Under the pieces are notes generated by a model. The model did not search any database and was not told the DNA's origin. It saw only the letters and a list, made by a program, of their open reading frames with translations. This document shows, piece after piece, positions 1 through 6,220 of a stretch of DNA of 10,935 nucleotides; the stretch's first letter is position 1, and every line of letters starts with the position of its first letter. A program made the translations under genes and the position numbers. The DNA is from Syntrophomonadaceae bacterium (GTDB taxonomy: Bacteria > Bacillota > Dethiobacteria > DTU022), in NCBI GenBank assembly GCA_003553305.1, contig PWEB01000057.1, forward strand, positions 1-10,935, in the 5' to 3' direction.

Positions 1-68
1 CTAAAATTCTTAGCAATAGGTTAGATATTCTAGACATTTATTAAGATAATCAGAGAGGAGAATCTAGA
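1..68 (+). other. nadA upstream region (partial)
   Basis: This short AT-rich stretch precedes nadA. The only element I can support is the Shine-Dalgarno sequence at its end. No convincing -35/-10 pair is visible, and the window edge cuts off whatever lies upstream. I therefore cannot tell whether nadA begins the transcript or follows another gene, for example nadB. Confidence 0.4.
56..60 (+). promoter_or_regulatory. Ribosome binding site fixing the nadA TTG start
   Basis: AGGAG lies 8 bases before TTG at 69. It supports this TTG as the start: the reading frame has no ATG nearby, and starting later would remove the conserved N-terminal part of NadA. Confidence 0.75.
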
Positions 69-983
69 TTGAATTCTTCAGATTTGAAAGAAGAGATATC
101 TGATTTAAAAGTAAAACATAATGCGATTATTCTGGCTCATAATTATCAGATTGATGAAGTACAGGAAATCGCAGATTATACCGGAGATTCCTTTGGATTG
201 AGCAAGCTGGCAGCTTCTACGGATGCTGAGATTATAGTTTTTTGCGGAGTGCTTTTTATGGCTGAAAGCGCCGTGATTCTATCACCGGAAAAGACAGTCC
301 TTCAGCCGGATTTACAAGCCGGTTGTCCTCTTGCGGATAGCATTACTCCTGAAGCGCTGCAAGCCAAAAAGAAGGAATATCCGGAAGCTGTGGTTGTTTG
401 TTATGTTAATAGTTCTGCTGATGTAAAAGCCTTAAGTGATATCTGCTGTACTTCTGCTAATGCAGTAAAGGTGGTTAATTCCCTCGCAGAACGGCAGGTA
501 TTGTTTGTTCCTGATAAGAATTTGGCATTTTATGTGGCTGCTCATACAAAAAAAGAAATTATTCCTTGGGATGGCTGCTGCAGCATTCACCATAAGGTTG
601 TTGTAGATGACCTATACAAACAGCGCAAATTACACCCTGATGGCATTATAGTCGTCCACCCTGAATGTCGCCCGGAAGTGACTGCCCTGGCTGATTTTGT
701 CGGCAGCACTGCTGAAATAATCAGGTTTGCCAGAGAGACGGCTTCAAATAAGCTTATTATCGGCACGGAAATTGGCACGCTCTACAGGCTTAAAAATGAT
801 AACCCGCATAAAGAATTTCACCTGGTGTCCGAAGAATTAATCTGTCCGGATATGAAGTTAAATAACCTCTCAAAAATTAGGGATGCTCTTTTAAATAAGC
901 AGCCCCAGGTTAATGTGCCGGTTCAAACAAGAAAAGAAGCATTTGCTGCTTTAGAGAGGATGCTCCAGGTGAATGATTATTAG
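69..983 (+). CDS. nadA: Quinolinate synthase NadA
   Basis: NadA condenses iminoaspartate with dihydroxyacetone phosphate to give quinolinate, the second step of de novo NAD synthesis. It is a cytoplasmic 4Fe-4S enzyme. The 304-residue product has the length of the short NadA form and carries family motifs: LAHNYQ (residues 22-27), AGCPLADS (84-91), YVNSSADVKA (112-121), HPEC (197-200), GTE (232-234) and CPDMKLNNL (259-267). The three cluster ligands are expected to be C86, C171 and C259. C170 and C171 are adjacent in WDGCCSIHH; alignment to the usual WxGYCxxHH makes C171 the ligand. Translation starts at TTG after AGGAG. nadC follows after 84 bases with no terminator between, so the two are probably co-transcribed. 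The oxygen-labile cluster fits an anaerobic host (inference). Confidence 0.97.
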   Translation: MNSSDLKEEISDLKVKHNAIILAHNYQIDEVQEIADYTGDSFGLSKLAASTDAEIIVFCGVLFMAESAVILSPEKTVLQPDLQAGCPLADSITPEALQAKKKEYPEAVVVCYVNSSADVKALSDICCTSANAVKVVNSLAERQVLFVPDKNLAFYVAAHTKKEIIPWDGCCSIHHKVVVDDLYKQRKLHPDGIIVVHPECRPEVTALADFVGSTAEIIRFARETASNKLIIGTEIGTLYRLKNDNPHKEFHLVSEELICPDMKLNNLSKIRDALLNKQPQVNVPVQTRKEAFAALERMLQVNDY

Positions 984-1067
984 TTTAAGTTATTAGCAGC
1001 AAACCTGGAAAAGTGCCAGCTCCCTGGTATTCGAAACCGAAGAGGCATTTGCTGCAGGGGAGGTTTT

Positions 1068-1913
1068 ATGTTGGAAGTTAATAGACTTTTGCTTAAAAGG
1101 ATTGTTGAAAATGCTCTTAGTGAAGATGTTGGCAGTGGTGATTTAACCACTGAAATTGTTTTCAATAAAAATGAAATTGCTGTCGGCAAATTTGTTGCAA
1201 AGGAAGAGGGTATTATAGCCGGTCTGCCTGTTGCAGAGCAGGTTTTTATAACCCTTGACCCTTGGATAAATTGGCGGCAGTTAGTTGAAGATGGCACCAA
1301 AGTATCAGCTGGGCATACAATTGCGGAAATAAACGGTTCTGTCCAGGCGATATTATCAGGGGAAAGAACATCCTTAAACTTTCTGCAAAGATTGTCGGCG
1401 ATAGCGACTAAAACTAATCTTTTTGTTGAAAAGGCTGCTAAATATGGTGTTGAGATTCTTGATACAAGAAAAACCACACCCGGTTTAAGGGCTTTGGAAA
1501 AATATGCAGTGCGGGTCGGCGGGGGAATCAATCACCGTTTTGGGCTTTATGATGCTGCGATGATTAAGGACAATCACATTGAGGAAGCAGGAAGCATTGT
1601 AAAGGCTGTTGCTCTGCTTAAAGAAAGCTTGCCTATAACGGTAAAAATCGAGGTTGAGGTTGAAACCATGGAGCAGATCGAAGAAGCGCTTGCCTGCAAA
1701 GTGGACATTATTATGCTCGATAATATGCCTTATGAAGAAATGAAAAAAGCTGTTGATATGATTGATGGAAAAGCTTTGGTCGAAGCATCCGGAAAAATAA
1801 ACCTGGATACCATCGAAAATGCTGCAGCTGCTGGGGTGAATTATATCTCGGTAGGCGCCCTGACCCACTCCATACAATCTCTGGATATCAGCTTAGATTT
1901 ATACAAGCCCTGA
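1068..1913 (+). CDS. nadC: Nicotinate-nucleotide pyrophosphorylase (carboxylating) NadC
   Basis: NadC converts quinolinate and PRPP to nicotinate mononucleotide, CO2 and pyrophosphate, the step after NadA. The 281 residues match the usual family length and hold its landmarks in order: EDVGSGDLTTE (19-29), SGERTSLNFLQRLS (97-110), the active-site block DTRKTTPGLR (132-141), VGGGINHRFGLYDA (150-163), IKDNHI (166-171), IEVEVE (194-199), IMLDNM (215-220), EASGKI (239-244) and SVGALTHS (261-268). GGGGAGG at 1057-1063 is only 4 bases from the ATG; the TTG codon directly after it, at 1071, would have a better spacing of 7, so the true start may be one codon later. No strong hairpin terminator follows, and an inactive alkD-like gene converges on the last bases from the other strand. 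Confidence 0.97.
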   Translation: MLEVNRLLLKRIVENALSEDVGSGDLTTEIVFNKNEIAVGKFVAKEEGIIAGLPVAEQVFITLDPWINWRQLVEDGTKVSAGHTIAEINGSVQAILSGERTSLNFLQRLSAIATKTNLFVEKAAKYGVEILDTRKTTPGLRALEKYAVRVGGGINHRFGLYDAAMIKDNHIEEAGSIVKAVALLKESLPITVKIEVEVETMEQIEEALACKVDIIMLDNMPYEEMKKAVDMIDGKALVEASGKINLDTIENAAAAGVNYISVGALTHSIQSLDISLDLYKP

Positions 1914-2292
1914 CAAAAACTTTTTTCGTAAGGCAGAATCAAACTATTCGATAGCATAACGCAGCATTGTGCGGGGCATTTTCTGATAACGGGTATTCAG
2001 GAAATAATTTTCTGTCTCAAAATCCCTGTTGTCAACCTCTCTGAGCATCCAACCCACCGCTTTGTGGATCAGATCATGATTGTGATCAAGCAGTATATCG
2101 GCTATCTGCAAAGCATCCCTAGTGCGAAAATGTTTGCAAGAAACTTTCTACTGACTGGGGACAGCAATCCCGATAAAGCGGTCTCCTTCATAAACTACCG
2201 GGAAAGGCCTGAAAAAACCTGGGGAGGATAATCGCTTTTTCCGGATCTGTATAATTGCTCAGCTCTTGCTTGATATAGGTTGAATTACTCAT
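1899..2292 (-). pseudogene. Decayed AlkD-like DNA alkylation repair gene
   Basis: AlkD-type HEAT-repeat glycosylases (PF08713, normally about 220-240 residues) excise alkylated bases. Reading the minus strand from ATG at 2292 gives a typical N-terminus, including TDPEKAIILPRFFQAFPG, which stops at TGA 2190-2188. The next family block, YEGDRFIGIAVPQ, continues in another frame from 2192. After a junction near 2150-2115 the C-terminal block appears in a third frame: DALQIADILLDHNHDLIHK, then AVGWMLREV, then MPRTMLRYAIE. A TAG (1946-1944) follows where the family has a lysine or arginine codon. Past that stop, the same frame still encodes a plausible tail, FDSALRKKFLSGLV, ending at 1899 inside the nadC end. 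The remnant is about 131 codons long, so roughly 100 central residues are missing. It is almost certainly inactive. It lies 26 bases after the DUF308 gene on the same strand. Confidence 0.88.
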
Positions 2293-2318
2293 CGGTGCCT
2301 TTGCTTGCTCACGTGGTG

Positions 2319-2843
2319 TTAATAATCCTGGAAAAATAATGCCGAAAGGGTAAACATAACCCCGGAAACAAGCAGGTAAATACCGATCAGTACAATAATT
2401 ACCGAAAAAATGACAATTGCCGAATAAATCATACCGATACCGAAAATTAAATGGATTAAACCTGAAATTATTGTAGGCAAAGGGTTGATTGTCTCCTTCA
2501 AACTGTTAGCGGTGACAAAGCGGTCAACAGCCAGCATAATGGCAATAATGCCGATTATGGTCCCGACAAAGCCAAGTGTTACATTAGGGTTAAAGAGCAT
2601 GAAGATCCCGATTATTGATAAGACTAAACCAAAAATAAACATTGGAACCCGGTTTACAAAGGCCTGCCATCTCATTGCAACTGTTATTATCCTGAATATG
2701 CCGAAAACAGTGATGACCGCCCCAACAAAAATAGCCAGGAACTCGGTAACCCTGCCGGGGGCAGTTAAAAAAATTATTCCGAACACCATTAAAAGAATTC
2801 CTGCGAATAATCCAACGTGTTTTATGCGTTCATAGAAATACAA
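2319..2843 (-). CDS. HdeD/DUF308 family six-helix membrane protein
   Basis: This 174-residue protein is strongly hydrophobic, with about six membrane helices (approximately residues 9-28, 35-56, 66-84, 89-108, 124-142 and 145-168). The helices come in short hairpins. Repeated small glycine-rich patterns such as GIxxLTAPG and FMLFNPNVTLG at the loops are typical of the HdeD/DUF308 family (PF03729). E. coli HdeD is linked to acid resistance, but for this protein no function can be assigned. Translation starts at TTG (2843), preceded by AAGGG at 2857-2853 with 9-base spacing; no in-frame ATG is available nearby. It lies 65 bases after the alcohol dehydrogenase on the same strand and just before the alkD-like remnant, so it may be read from the dehydrogenase promoter. 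Confidence 0.85.
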   Translation of the reverse strand: MYFYERIKHVGLFAGILLMVFGIIFLTAPGRVTEFLAIFVGAVITVFGIFRIITVAMRWQAFVNRVPMFIFGLVLSIIGIFMLFNPNVTLGFVGTIIGIIAIMLAVDRFVTANSLKETINPLPTIISGLIHLIFGIGMIYSAIVIFSVIIVLIGIYLLVSGVMFTLSALFFQDY

Positions 2844-2908
2844 ACTCTCAGTCCCTTCTCTATATAATAATCATACTACAATTACAACCGGTTGGAAACG
2901 TTGGGCGG

Positions 2909-4072
2909 TTATTTGTTGTAACATTCCAAGAAAAGTTCATAATAATCATTTTCGCTGATTGGACGGCAGTTGTTGGGTGTCGAACCGTTTTGTGTGGAAA
3001 GCTCAGCCAGGAGGGCAAAATCTGCAGGATCTGCCTGTTCAAGGCTGTTGAAATCTGGAATTTCGATTTCTTCGGCCAATTCAGCCAGTTTATTTACCAA
3101 AAGTTCAGCTGCTTGATCAGTGGTTAAATTACTTACATCAAGGCCGCACGCGGACGCAATGCGGGCATGGCGCTTTTTATTATGACTGGCATTAAAGGCA
3201 GTCACGGCAGGCAGGAACATTGAGTTCGCCACACCGTGTGGAGTATCATAAATGCTGCCGATTGCTTCAGCCATGCAGTGCACAGCACCCACATCGGCAT
3301 GGGAAAAAGCGATGCCTGCCATTAAGGATCCAATCATTAGGGCATCTCTGGCCTGCTTATCGCATCCGTTATGCACAGTAACAGGCAGGGCCGGATAGAT
3401 TTTTTCTATGGCTGCAATGGCCAGGGCATCTGAAAATGGGTTGGCCTGTAAACTGGTATAGGCTTCTACAGCGTGGACCAGGGCATCCATGCCAGTGGAG
3501 GCAGTTAGTTTGCGGGGCAGTGAATAGGTGGCTTCGGGATCGATCAAGGCCAGTCTTGGAGCAAGCGCAATGTCTTTTAAGGTCATTTTGAATTTACGTC
3601 TTGTATCTGTAATCACCGCGGAACGAGTGACTTCTGAGCCGGTTCCTGCGGTGGTCGGGATAGCAATGATTGGCGTTACAGAGCCGGTGATTTTACCTTT
3701 TCCTTCATATTGGGATAATGAGCCTCCAAGAGTTTGCAGCATGGCAATTGCTTTGGCGGAGTCTATGACAGATCCACCACCTACTGCAACAATCAAATCA
3801 GCTCCGAAACGGCGGGCTTCATAGCCTCCTTTTTCGCAGTCAACATCTTTTGGGTTTGCTTGCACTTGTTCAAATACAGAAGTGGTAAAGCCGTTTGCTA
3901 TTAAAGAATCTGTTACTTTTGCAGTAATTCCGGATTCTATAACGCCCGGATCAGTGATAATAAAAGCCTTTGATCCTACCAATAATTCCCTTATCGGCAA
4001 GCCGGCATTTTTAAGCAATCCGGCTTCAACCTCGATCCTGGTCGGTAGATTAAACCCATATTTATTTTTCAA
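2909..4072 (-). CDS. Iron-containing (type III) alcohol dehydrogenase
   Basis: Members of this family (PF00465) interconvert alcohols and aldehydes with NAD(P)H, using one divalent metal, usually iron, in the cytoplasm. The 387 residues are full length. Residues 1-180 form the nucleotide-binding half, with VGGGSVIDSAKAIA (97-110) and PTTAGTGSEVT (139-149). The helical half carries the metal ligands, expected at D196 and H200 in GMDALVHAVEAY, H265 in GAVHCMAEAIG, and H279 in TPHGVANSMFLP. A late NGSTPNNCRP segment (362-371) matches the family's usual C-terminal motif. The start is TTG at 4072, supported by AGGAG (4085-4081). Substrate is not predictable: 1,3-propanediol, butanol, lactaldehyde and methanol enzymes share these motifs. 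A perfect palindrome lies 37 bases upstream and may control it. Confidence 0.95.
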   Translation of the reverse strand: MKNKYGFNLPTRIEVEAGLLKNAGLPIRELLVGSKAFIITDPGVIESGITAKVTDSLIANGFTTSVFEQVQANPKDVDCEKGGYEARRFGADLIVAVGGGSVIDSAKAIAMLQTLGGSLSQYEGKGKITGSVTPIIAIPTTAGTGSEVTRSAVITDTRRKFKMTLKDIALAPRLALIDPEATYSLPRKLTASTGMDALVHAVEAYTSLQANPFSDALAIAAIEKIYPALPVTVHNGCDKQARDALMIGSLMAGIAFSHADVGAVHCMAEAIGSIYDTPHGVANSMFLPAVTAFNASHNKKRHARIASACGLDVSNLTTDQAAELLVNKLAELAEEIEIPDFNSLEQADPADFALLAELSTQNGSTPNNCRPISENDYYELFLECYNK

Positions 4073-4080
4073 AAAGACAG

Positions 4081-4085
4081 CTCCT
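4081..4085 (-). promoter_or_regulatory. Ribosome binding site fixing the alcohol dehydrogenase TTG start
   Basis: On the minus strand AGGAG lies 8 bases before TTG at 4072. This good match and spacing select the TTG over any other codon in the frame. Confidence 0.75.
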
Positions 4086-4109
4086 GTTCGTTATAAGATA
4101 ACTGTAAAA

Positions 4110-4127
4110 AGATCGATTAATCGATCT
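4110..4127. promoter_or_regulatory. Perfect 18-base palindrome, candidate operator or attenuator
   Basis: AGATCGATTAATCGATCT is a perfect inverted repeat, with nine bases on each side and no spacer. It sits 37 bases upstream of the alcohol dehydrogenase start. On the minus strand it runs into five T (4110-4106), so a 7-base stem with a TTAA loop plus T-run could also act as a weak AT-rich terminator or attenuator in the leader. I know no regulator with this exact site. Confidence 0.5.
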
Positions 4128-4455
4128 GCAATATGAAACTTTAATGCTCCGGAGAATTGAATAATCCGGTTTATTTCAAACCAAAAGCGAGTTTTTTTTT
4201 ATCAAATAAAGTGATGCATACCTGGTCATAAATTATAGATCATTATTCCAGTAAGCTCCTGATTTATTAGCCATTCGAATCAAAAAAAACAAGACCTTCC
4301 AGTTTAGCCCGGGTAATGTGCAAAAAAATTTTCTTTACTCGTCTCTTGGTCTGATATCAATATTATAGAGGATAGAACAGGCAATTGTCGAATGTTTTCT
4401 TCAGGACCCCAAATTAGTCCGCAATTTATTCAATTGGAGGTTAAAAAGGTTATTT

Positions 4456-4899
4456 ATGAAAGTAGTCGTGGATGCGGATGCCTGCCCAAGAGCAGTACTG
4501 CAAATATGTTTTAAAATAAGCCGCAAATATAATGTCCCGGTTTGGACGGTAGCCAGTTTCAACCATGATATTGACTCGCAATATCACGTTGTGGTCGGCA
4601 GCGATTCACAGGAGGCTGATCTTAAGGTTATCAATCTTACTGAGAAAGGCGATATTGTGGTGACCCAGGATTGGGGTTTGGCTGCGATGATTGTTGGTAA
4701 ACAGGCCAAGTGTTTAAATCCTAATGGCAGGGAATACCACTCAGAAAATATTGATTTTTTGTTAGAGGAACGGGAAATTAAAGCTAAGTACCGGCGTAGC
4801 GGGGGTAGAACCAAAGGACCCAAAAAAAGAGCTACCCAAAAAGACGCGAACTTTTTTGAAGCATTGGAAAAGATGATAGTTGAAGATAGCAGTGAATAG
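4456..4899 (+). CDS. YaiI/YqxD family protein (UPF0178, DUF188), PIN-like
   Basis: This 147-residue cytoplasmic protein matches the YaiI/YqxD family in full length. Its motifs are VDADACPR (5-12) with closely placed aspartates, VVVGSDSQEADLKV (45-58), VVTQDWGLAAMIV (68-80) and GGRTKGPKKR (116-125). The conserved acidic residues resemble the metal site of PIN-like nucleases, so an RNA or DNA processing role is often suggested, but the true function is unknown. The ATG has AAAGG at 4445-4449 with 6-base spacing; a stronger GGAGG at 4436-4440 lies too far away (15 bases) to serve this start well, and no other in-frame start codon fits it. It is divergent from the alcohol dehydrogenase and 106 bases before the export operon. 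No terminator is visible in that gap, so read-through into the operon is possible. Confidence 0.92.
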   Translation: MKVVVDADACPRAVLQICFKISRKYNVPVWTVASFNHDIDSQYHVVVGSDSQEADLKVINLTEKGDIVVTQDWGLAAMIVGKQAKCLNPNGREYHSENIDFLLEEREIKAKYRRSGGRTKGPKKRATQKDANFFEALEKMIVEDSSE

Positions 4900-5005
4900 A
4901 TGTGGAAAACCAAGATATTGCAAGAAGGATCTGTTATAGCAGAACCGAATATAGAATAATTAGATAAGAGCATTTATTTACCTGGGAAACAGTTGGAGGA
5001 TTAAC

Positions 5006-6154
5006 ATGAAAAAAAAGTGGTTAATTATATTGTCTGCAGTCCTATTGATGGCAGCCACAGCAGTATTTACAATACAATTCTTGGAGGGAGATAGGGTGGA
5101 GGTTCACCGGGTAACACGTGGTAACCTGGTGGAAAGCTTTACTGAGAATGGGGTAATGGTTTCAGAAGATGAACGGACTGTTTATTCGCTTCACCAGGCT
5201 ATGATTGAGGAAGTTGCGGTAGAAGAAGGACAGCATGTTGATGAAGGAGATCTTCTCGTGGTTTTAGATACCGCGGAGTTAAGCTATAGCCTCTCTGAGC
5301 TTCAGTCCCAGATGAGGGCAATAAATGCTGAGATAAGCATGGTTAAGGATAATTTAAAGAATGCTGAAAACAATCATCAGCGTATTAGATCTCTATATGC
5401 TCAGTCCTGGGCGACAAAAATTGAACTGGAAGAAGCAGAAAAAATTAAAAATGAGACTCAGGCAGGGTTGGAAACTCTAAAAGCGAAGCGCAGCTCGATT
5501 AATGCTCAAATTATGACGGTCGATCATCGTATGAATAAATATCGTATTTACGCCCCGCTGTCCGGTGTTGTTACTAATTTACAGGCAGAAGAAAAAGGTG
5601 TGGCCGGTCCGCAACAACCATTGATGCATCTATTTCAAAAAGATGAGAGTAATGAGCAGTTTCTCAAAGTGGAAACCAGGGTGTTAACCAGGGATGTTGC
5701 CGATCTCGCGATGGGTGAAACATTGGAGTTGATTTTCGAGCAAAGAGATGAAGATCTAATCTTTCCCGGCGAGATCACCAAAATAGCTTCTTATGCCGAA
5801 AAAGATATTTCTCCCCTGGGATTAGAGGAAGAAAGGGTCACGGTAACTATCCAGCCTGATTTGCCCGAAGATTTGACCCTGGGGCCCGGTTACAAAGTGA
5901 CAGTGGAGTTTGTGACCAGTGTAGAAGAGAGTGTGCTGATTGTCCCGAAAAGAACTCTTTTCACTTATCAGGGGGAAGATGCTTTGATGGTAGTAAAAGA
6001 TGACCGGGCTGGAATCCGAAAAGCAACGACTGGTAAGGAAACACGGCAGGAAGTGGTTATTAGCGAAGGCTTGCGGGAGGGGGACCTGGTTATCATGGAT
6101 CCCCAACAGGAAGGGATCGATGAGGGCAGCAGGGTAATTTATGAGTCTCCCTAA
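5006..6154 (+). CDS. Membrane fusion protein (HlyD/MacA-like) of an ABC exporter
   Basis: This 382-residue adaptor would link the ABC permease to extracytoplasmic partners. Residues 5-24 form an N-terminal membrane helix with no lipobox cysteine, so the protein is probably membrane anchored. The first lipoyl half is at about 58-90 (EEVAVEEGQHVDEGDLLVVL). It is followed by a coiled-coil hairpin at about 93-175, the second lipoyl half at 178-210 (RIYAPLSGVVTNL), a beta-barrel domain at about 218-302, and a membrane-proximal domain from 305 to 379 (VPKRTLF, EGLREGDLVI). This is the standard order of MacA, AcrA and YknX. The start ATG has GGAGGA at 4995-5000, 5 bases away. It is the first gene of the four-gene export operon; the TolC-like partner follows after 66 bases. 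Confidence 0.93.
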   Translation: MKKKWLIILSAVLLMAATAVFTIQFLEGDRVEVHRVTRGNLVESFTENGVMVSEDERTVYSLHQAMIEEVAVEEGQHVDEGDLLVVLDTAELSYSLSELQSQMRAINAEISMVKDNLKNAENNHQRIRSLYAQSWATKIELEEAEKIKNETQAGLETLKAKRSSINAQIMTVDHRMNKYRIYAPLSGVVTNLQAEEKGVAGPQQPLMHLFQKDESNEQFLKVETRVLTRDVADLAMGETLELIFEQRDEDLIFPGEITKIASYAEKDISPLGLEEERVTVTIQPDLPEDLTLGPGYKVTVEFVTSVEESVLIVPKRTLFTYQGEDALMVVKDDRAGIRKATTGKETRQEVVISEGLREGDLVIMDPQQEGIDEGSRVIYESP

Positions 6155-6220
6155 AATACTATGGGTTTTTGAATAGGTTTATAAAGTATTGATGACACTC
6201 TGAAAAGAGGTGCTGCAGAT

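Larger units (their letters stand above)
4073..4455. other. Divergent intergenic region between alcohol dehydrogenase and YaiI/YqxD genes
   Basis: The 383-base spacer is AT-rich and should hold promoters for both flanking genes. I found no -35/-10 pair with acceptable spacing on either strand. Visible elements are the 18-base palindrome at 4110-4127, the small inverted pair CCGGA/TCCGG at 4149-4153 and 4165-4169, the pair GGTTT/AAACC at 4168-4172 and 4178-4182, and a run of nine T at 4192-4200. No tRNA, known riboswitch or credible small protein gene was recognised. Confidence 0.6.

Noticed and set aside
29..68. Two TCTAGA palindromes before nadA as a regulator site pair
   Set aside because: Six-base palindromes are common in AT-rich DNA, the second overlaps the translation start region, and I cannot match them to a known NAD regulator site.
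984..1067. Possible nadB remnant between nadA and nadC
   Set aside because: All three forward frames were read, and none resembles the aspartate oxidase C-terminus; the only likeness is to the nadA tail.
980..1531. Long minus-strand open frame opposite nadC (183 codons)
   Set aside because: It overlaps strongly conserved NadC coding sequence and its translation resembles no family; it is a shadow of nadC.
1485..1877. Second minus-strand open frame opposite nadC
   Set aside because: It lies wholly within nadC with no recognisable domain, and is a shadow frame.
1915..1926. AAAAAC followed by TTTTTT after nadC as a bidirectional terminator
   Set aside because: It is only a five-pair A/T stem with almost no loop and no GC stem, too weak to call, and it lies within the alkD-like remnant.
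2485..2835. Plus-strand open frame opposite the DUF308 gene
   Set aside because: Its low-complexity translation mirrors the hydrophobic helices on the other strand; no domain is recognisable.
4232..4237. Perfect TATAAT on the minus strand upstream of the alcohol dehydrogenase
   Set aside because: The hexamer 17 bases upstream is AGGAGC, with no likeness to TTGACA, so a promoter is not supported.
4361..4366. TATTAT as a -10 element for the YaiI/YqxD gene
   Set aside because: No acceptable -35 lies 16-18 bases upstream; TTTACT at 4334-4339 is 21 bases away.
6155..6190. AATACT/AGTATT inverted repeat in the gap after the fusion protein gene
   Set aside because: It is a six-base AT-rich arm with a 24-base loop and no T-run at the end; probably chance.
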